From NCBI GenBank assembly GCA_003446775.1, contig DMCH01000181.1, positions 2,299 to 7,969 on the forward strand: a DNA stretch of 5,671 nt, read 5' to 3'. The notes beneath the pieces are model-generated. The model worked only from the letters and a program-made list of their open reading frames with translations. It made no database searches and had not been told where the DNA came from. This DNA is from Chloroflexota bacterium (lineage in GTDB: Bacteria > Chloroflexota > Dormibacteria > Dormibacterales > Dormibacteraceae). The stretch's first letter is position 1. Every line of letters begins with the position of its first letter. This document shows, in pieces, positions 4,614 through 5,671 of this stretch. The position numbers and the translations under genes were made by a program.

Positions 4614-5671
4614 TCAGACGACAGCGCAGCGGTTGGCTCCCGCCTCCAACTCGCTGGGATCGCCTGGAACTTCTCCACGCTCGTTGAGCTCGACAATGCG
4701 TGAGTGGTTCGGCGGATTTGGAGGGATCCGCGCCAAAACGGCCTGCACGAATGCGGCTTCCTCGAGTCTGGCGAGCGCCAATGTATCCCGGATGGTCCCG
4801 ACCGTCCTCCCCAACATCCGGCGGTCGAATGGTATTGGCTCCGAGACATGGCCGGGAAACACCTCAGCCGCGTAGGGCAGCTGGAGGAGATGGCGGACCG
4901 ACATATGAAGTAGACGTGCGCGCGACGCTAGCTCCTGGTGGGTGCCGCCGTCGAGGTCAGGCCTGCCGACGCTGTTGAGAAACAATGTGTCGCCCGTGAA
5001 CGCGGCGGCGCGGTCGAGCAGGTATGTGGTGCTCTCCTGCGTATGCCCAGGAGTGCGCATGGCAACCAGCGCCGTCGAGCCGAACGCGATCCGGTCGCCG
5101 TCGGCCACAGGTCGGAAGGGATACTGAGCGCGGTCCTGGGTGGGCAACCACACATCAACGCCTTCCTGGTCGGAGAGCAGCCTCGATCGCGAAAGGTGGT
5201 CAGCATGGATGTGGGTGTCGGCCACCGCCACCAGCCGCCATCCGCGCTCACGAAGTAACCGGACGTAGACGTCCGGATCGACCGAAGCGTCGATGACGAC
5301 CGCCTCGGACTGTGACTCCACGATGTAGGAGAGGCATCCCTTTCCAGTCCTTCGGACCTGGACGACCTCGCAGCCAGAGATAGTTGTTTGGGCGGTGTTC
5401 CAGGCGAGCGACCAAGAGCGCATGCCGCCGTCGAGCGTCAGTGCTTCGACGCCCTTCGCTCTGAGCAGGTCGGTAGCGATTGCTGCCGTCCGGCCAACTC
5501 CACAGACAGTGACGACGGGTCCCGGAGGCAGGTTCAACTCCCCCAAAGGTCCCAGCCGACCGGATTGAAGATCACCGTACGCGTCCACGTGGATGCTCCC
5601 GGGAATCTCCCAATCAACATCCGAGGGCGACCGGACGTCGAGAACAGTGACCGGCCGGCCCGCAGCGAGCA
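4614..5671 (-). CDS. Rhodanese-MBL fusion, persulfide dioxygenase-like (5' end beyond window)
   Basis: The gene enters from the right edge; 351 residues are visible and the true start is outside. The N-terminal part is a rhodanese domain: TVLDVRSPSDVDWEIPGSIH just inside the edge is the usual first half, and VTVCGVGRTA carries the catalytic Cys (codon 5504-5502) in a CxxGxR loop. A metallo-beta-lactamase domain follows with THIHADH (5216-5196), TPGHT (His codon near 5045), FTGDTLF (Asp near 4991) and FPGHV (His near 4850), all metal ligands present. The motifs VGRPDLDGG and ELEAGANRCA near the end are typical of bacterial ETHE1/persulfide dioxygenase-like proteins. Family members oxidise glutathione or low-molecular-weight persulfides to sulfite, and rhodanese transfers sulfane sulfur, for example to form thiosulfate. 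The domain order here is rhodanese first, unlike fusions with MBL first such as CstB. It is the first visible gene of the operon with the MFS carrier. A hydrolase of another thioester or lactone is a less likely alternative. Confidence 0.92.
   Translation of the reverse strand, partial: LAAGRPVTVLDVRSPSDVDWEIPGSIHVDAYGDLQSGRLGPLGELNLPPGPVVTVCGVGRTAAIATDLLRAKGVEALTLDGGMRSWSLAWNTAQTTISGCEVVQVRRTGKGCLSYIVESQSEAVVIDASVDPDVYVRLLRERGWRLVAVADTHIHADHLSRSRLLSDQEGVDVWLPTQDRAQYPFRPVADGDRIAFGSTALVAMRTPGHTQESTTYLLDRAAAFTGDTLFLNSVGRPDLDGGTHQELASRARLLHMSVRHLLQLPYAAEVFPGHVSEPIPFDRRMLGRTVGTIRDTLALARLEEAAFVQAVLARIPPNPPNHSRIVELNERGEVPGDPSELEAGANRCAVV

Noticed and set aside
4601..4849. Upstream extension of the MFS gene to 4849
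   Set aside because: It would overlap the C-terminal coding part of the rhodanese-MBL gene and add a Ser/Arg-rich stretch unlike an MFS N-terminus. ATG 4600 follows the upstream stop by 13 bp.

Overview
The window is GC-rich (low to mid 60s % by eye) with tightly packed genes on both strands. It carries a deazaflavin (F420)-type nitroreductase-family protein, a DinB-fold protein, a DUF1801 protein, a TetR-class repressor, and two genes that look leaderless (a TAnnnT box ending 6 to 9 nt before a GTG start, with no Shine-Dalgarno). Together these point to an actinomycete or another high-GC F420-using bacterium. The sequence does not identify a genus.

Layout from left to right. Positions 1-344 hold no convincing complete gene, but include the first copy (R1, 107-197) of a roughly 90-bp direct repeat. 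A DUF1801 gene (345-782, +) follows, then the second repeat copy (R2, 799-887). R2 runs into the 3' end of a tetR-like gene (883-1554, -). That gene is divergently arranged with an F420/deazaflavin-type reductase gene (1600-2061, +). The 45-bp gap contains two adjacent sites almost identical to the classical Tn10 tet operator, and one of them is centred on the reductase start codon. A third, shorter repeat copy (R3 core, 2156-2174) lies in the convergent gap before a DinB-family gene (2291-2857, -) that ends in a strong hairpin. Next is a 251-bp gap and then an apparently broken gene for a small membrane protein (about 3109-3357, +), interrupted by in-frame stops. The right part is a two-gene operon on the minus strand: a rhodanese-MBL fusion (4614 to beyond the right edge), then an MFS transporter (3362-4600) starting 13 bp downstream of it.

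How the genes may work together. The TetR-like protein probably represses itself and the reductase through the paired operators. Its DNA-reading head resembles TetR, but residues matching the tetracycline contacts are replaced, so the inducer is probably a different molecule, perhaps a substrate of the reductase. The rhodanese-MBL protein has persulfide dioxygenase-like metal motifs and a rhodanese cysteine loop. It may turn persulfide sulfur into sulfite or thiosulfate, with the MFS protein exporting a product; the export link is inference.

The most unusual items are the tet-operator-like switch and the repeat family flanking the DUF1801 gene.
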